Shown: positions 6,559-6,674 of the stretch, one piece after another
Numbering within the stretch: the stretch's first letter is position 1
How the letters are laid out: each line of letters begins with the position of its first letter
From: CAZCZR01 sp964503455
GTDB taxonomy: Bacteria > Bacillota > Clostridia > UBA1381
Reading direction: 5' to 3'
DNA: 6,674 bases
NCBI GenBank assembly: GCA_964503455.1
Contig: CAZCZR010000081.1
Location: forward strand, 1 to 6,674
Position numbers and translations under genes: made by a program
The notes under the pieces: model-generated
What the model saw: only the letters and a program-made list of their open reading frames with translations
What the model was told of the DNA's origin: nothing
Database searches by the model: none

Positions 6559-6600
6559 AAAAGGAGCTGTTTAAAAATGACTTTTTTTACAGCTCCTTTT
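6559..6600. terminator. Bidirectional intrinsic terminator after recD2
   Basis: AAAAGGAGCTGT (6559-6570) and ACAGCTCCTTTT (6589-6600) form a perfect 12-bp inverted repeat around an 18-base loop, in which A and T runs can pair further. The TTTT end on either strand gives the U-tract in both directions, as expected between convergent transcripts. It lies 76 bases after the recD2 stop and should end the decarboxylase-recD2 operon. The region between the stop and this hairpin has no gene. Confidence 0.85.
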
Positions 6601-6627
6601 CTACCGATTTATTTATCTGCTGAATAT

Positions 6628-6674
6628 TTACTTATTACTCATTCTATATATTTCCGCCTTTTTGCGGTCCGGAG
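6628..6674 (-). CDS. Possible C-terminal tail of a leftward gene cut by the window edge
   Basis: On the minus strand one frame reads PDRKKAEIYRMSNK and stops with TAA at 6630-6628, 27 bases before the bidirectional terminator, as expected for a gene converging on recD2. Another frame gives RTAKRRKYIE followed by TGA; the third is open for only nine codons before a stop. About 46 bases are too few to decide the frame or name a family. The support is mainly positional: a two-way terminator with a charged, protein-like tail behind it. Confidence 0.3.
   Translation of the reverse strand, partial: PDRKKAEIYRMSNK

Noticed and set aside
6577..6674. Rightward frame with AAGGAG 10 bases before an ATG, open to the window edge
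   Set aside because: The AAGGAG is part of the perfect terminator stem and the ATG is in its loop, so the resemblance to a start is likely incidental; the short translation is hydrophobic and unlike known proteins.

Overview
The window carries four complete protein genes with near-balanced base composition, frequent ATA isoleucine codons, strong AAGGA/GGAGG ribosome-binding sites and clear TTGACA/TATAAT-type promoters. This points to a Bacillota chromosome, most likely a Clostridia lineage, with moderate certainty. RecD2 and a stand-alone small Orn/Lys/Arg-decarboxylase-fold protein are common in that group. No phage, transposon, CRISPR or defence genes are visible; all four genes are core or housekeeping types.

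Layout. Positions 1-83 hold a promoter and leader for glmS (84-1913, +), which makes glucosamine-6-phosphate for cell-wall precursors. It converges on smpB (2067-2549, -), the protein partner of tmRNA in ribosome rescue. The gap between them holds a long imperfect stem-loop (about 1967-2043) that probably ends the smpB transcript. A gap of about 340 bases (2550-2887) separates smpB from the rightward pair: a PLP-dependent decarboxylase-family gene (2888-4219) and recD2 (4221-6482), a 5'-3' DNA helicase. One base separates these two genes, so they are almost certainly co-transcribed. An intrinsic terminator that works in both directions (6559-6600) follows recD2. A possible leftward gene tail enters from the right edge.

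The part most worth a second look is 2590-2887. It holds a consensus rightward promoter facing a good leftward promoter with only 4 bases between their -10 boxes. It also holds two related palindromes (ACCGATCGGT and AACCGAATCGGTT) in operator-like positions, and a leader of about 130 bases with hairpins and a 33-codon open frame. That frame ends 10 bases before the decarboxylase start, which has no Shine-Dalgarno sequence. Together these suggest layered control of the decarboxylase-recD2 operon and possibly of smpB. I match it to no riboswitch or leader peptide I know. I see no convincing wholly new multi-gene system.
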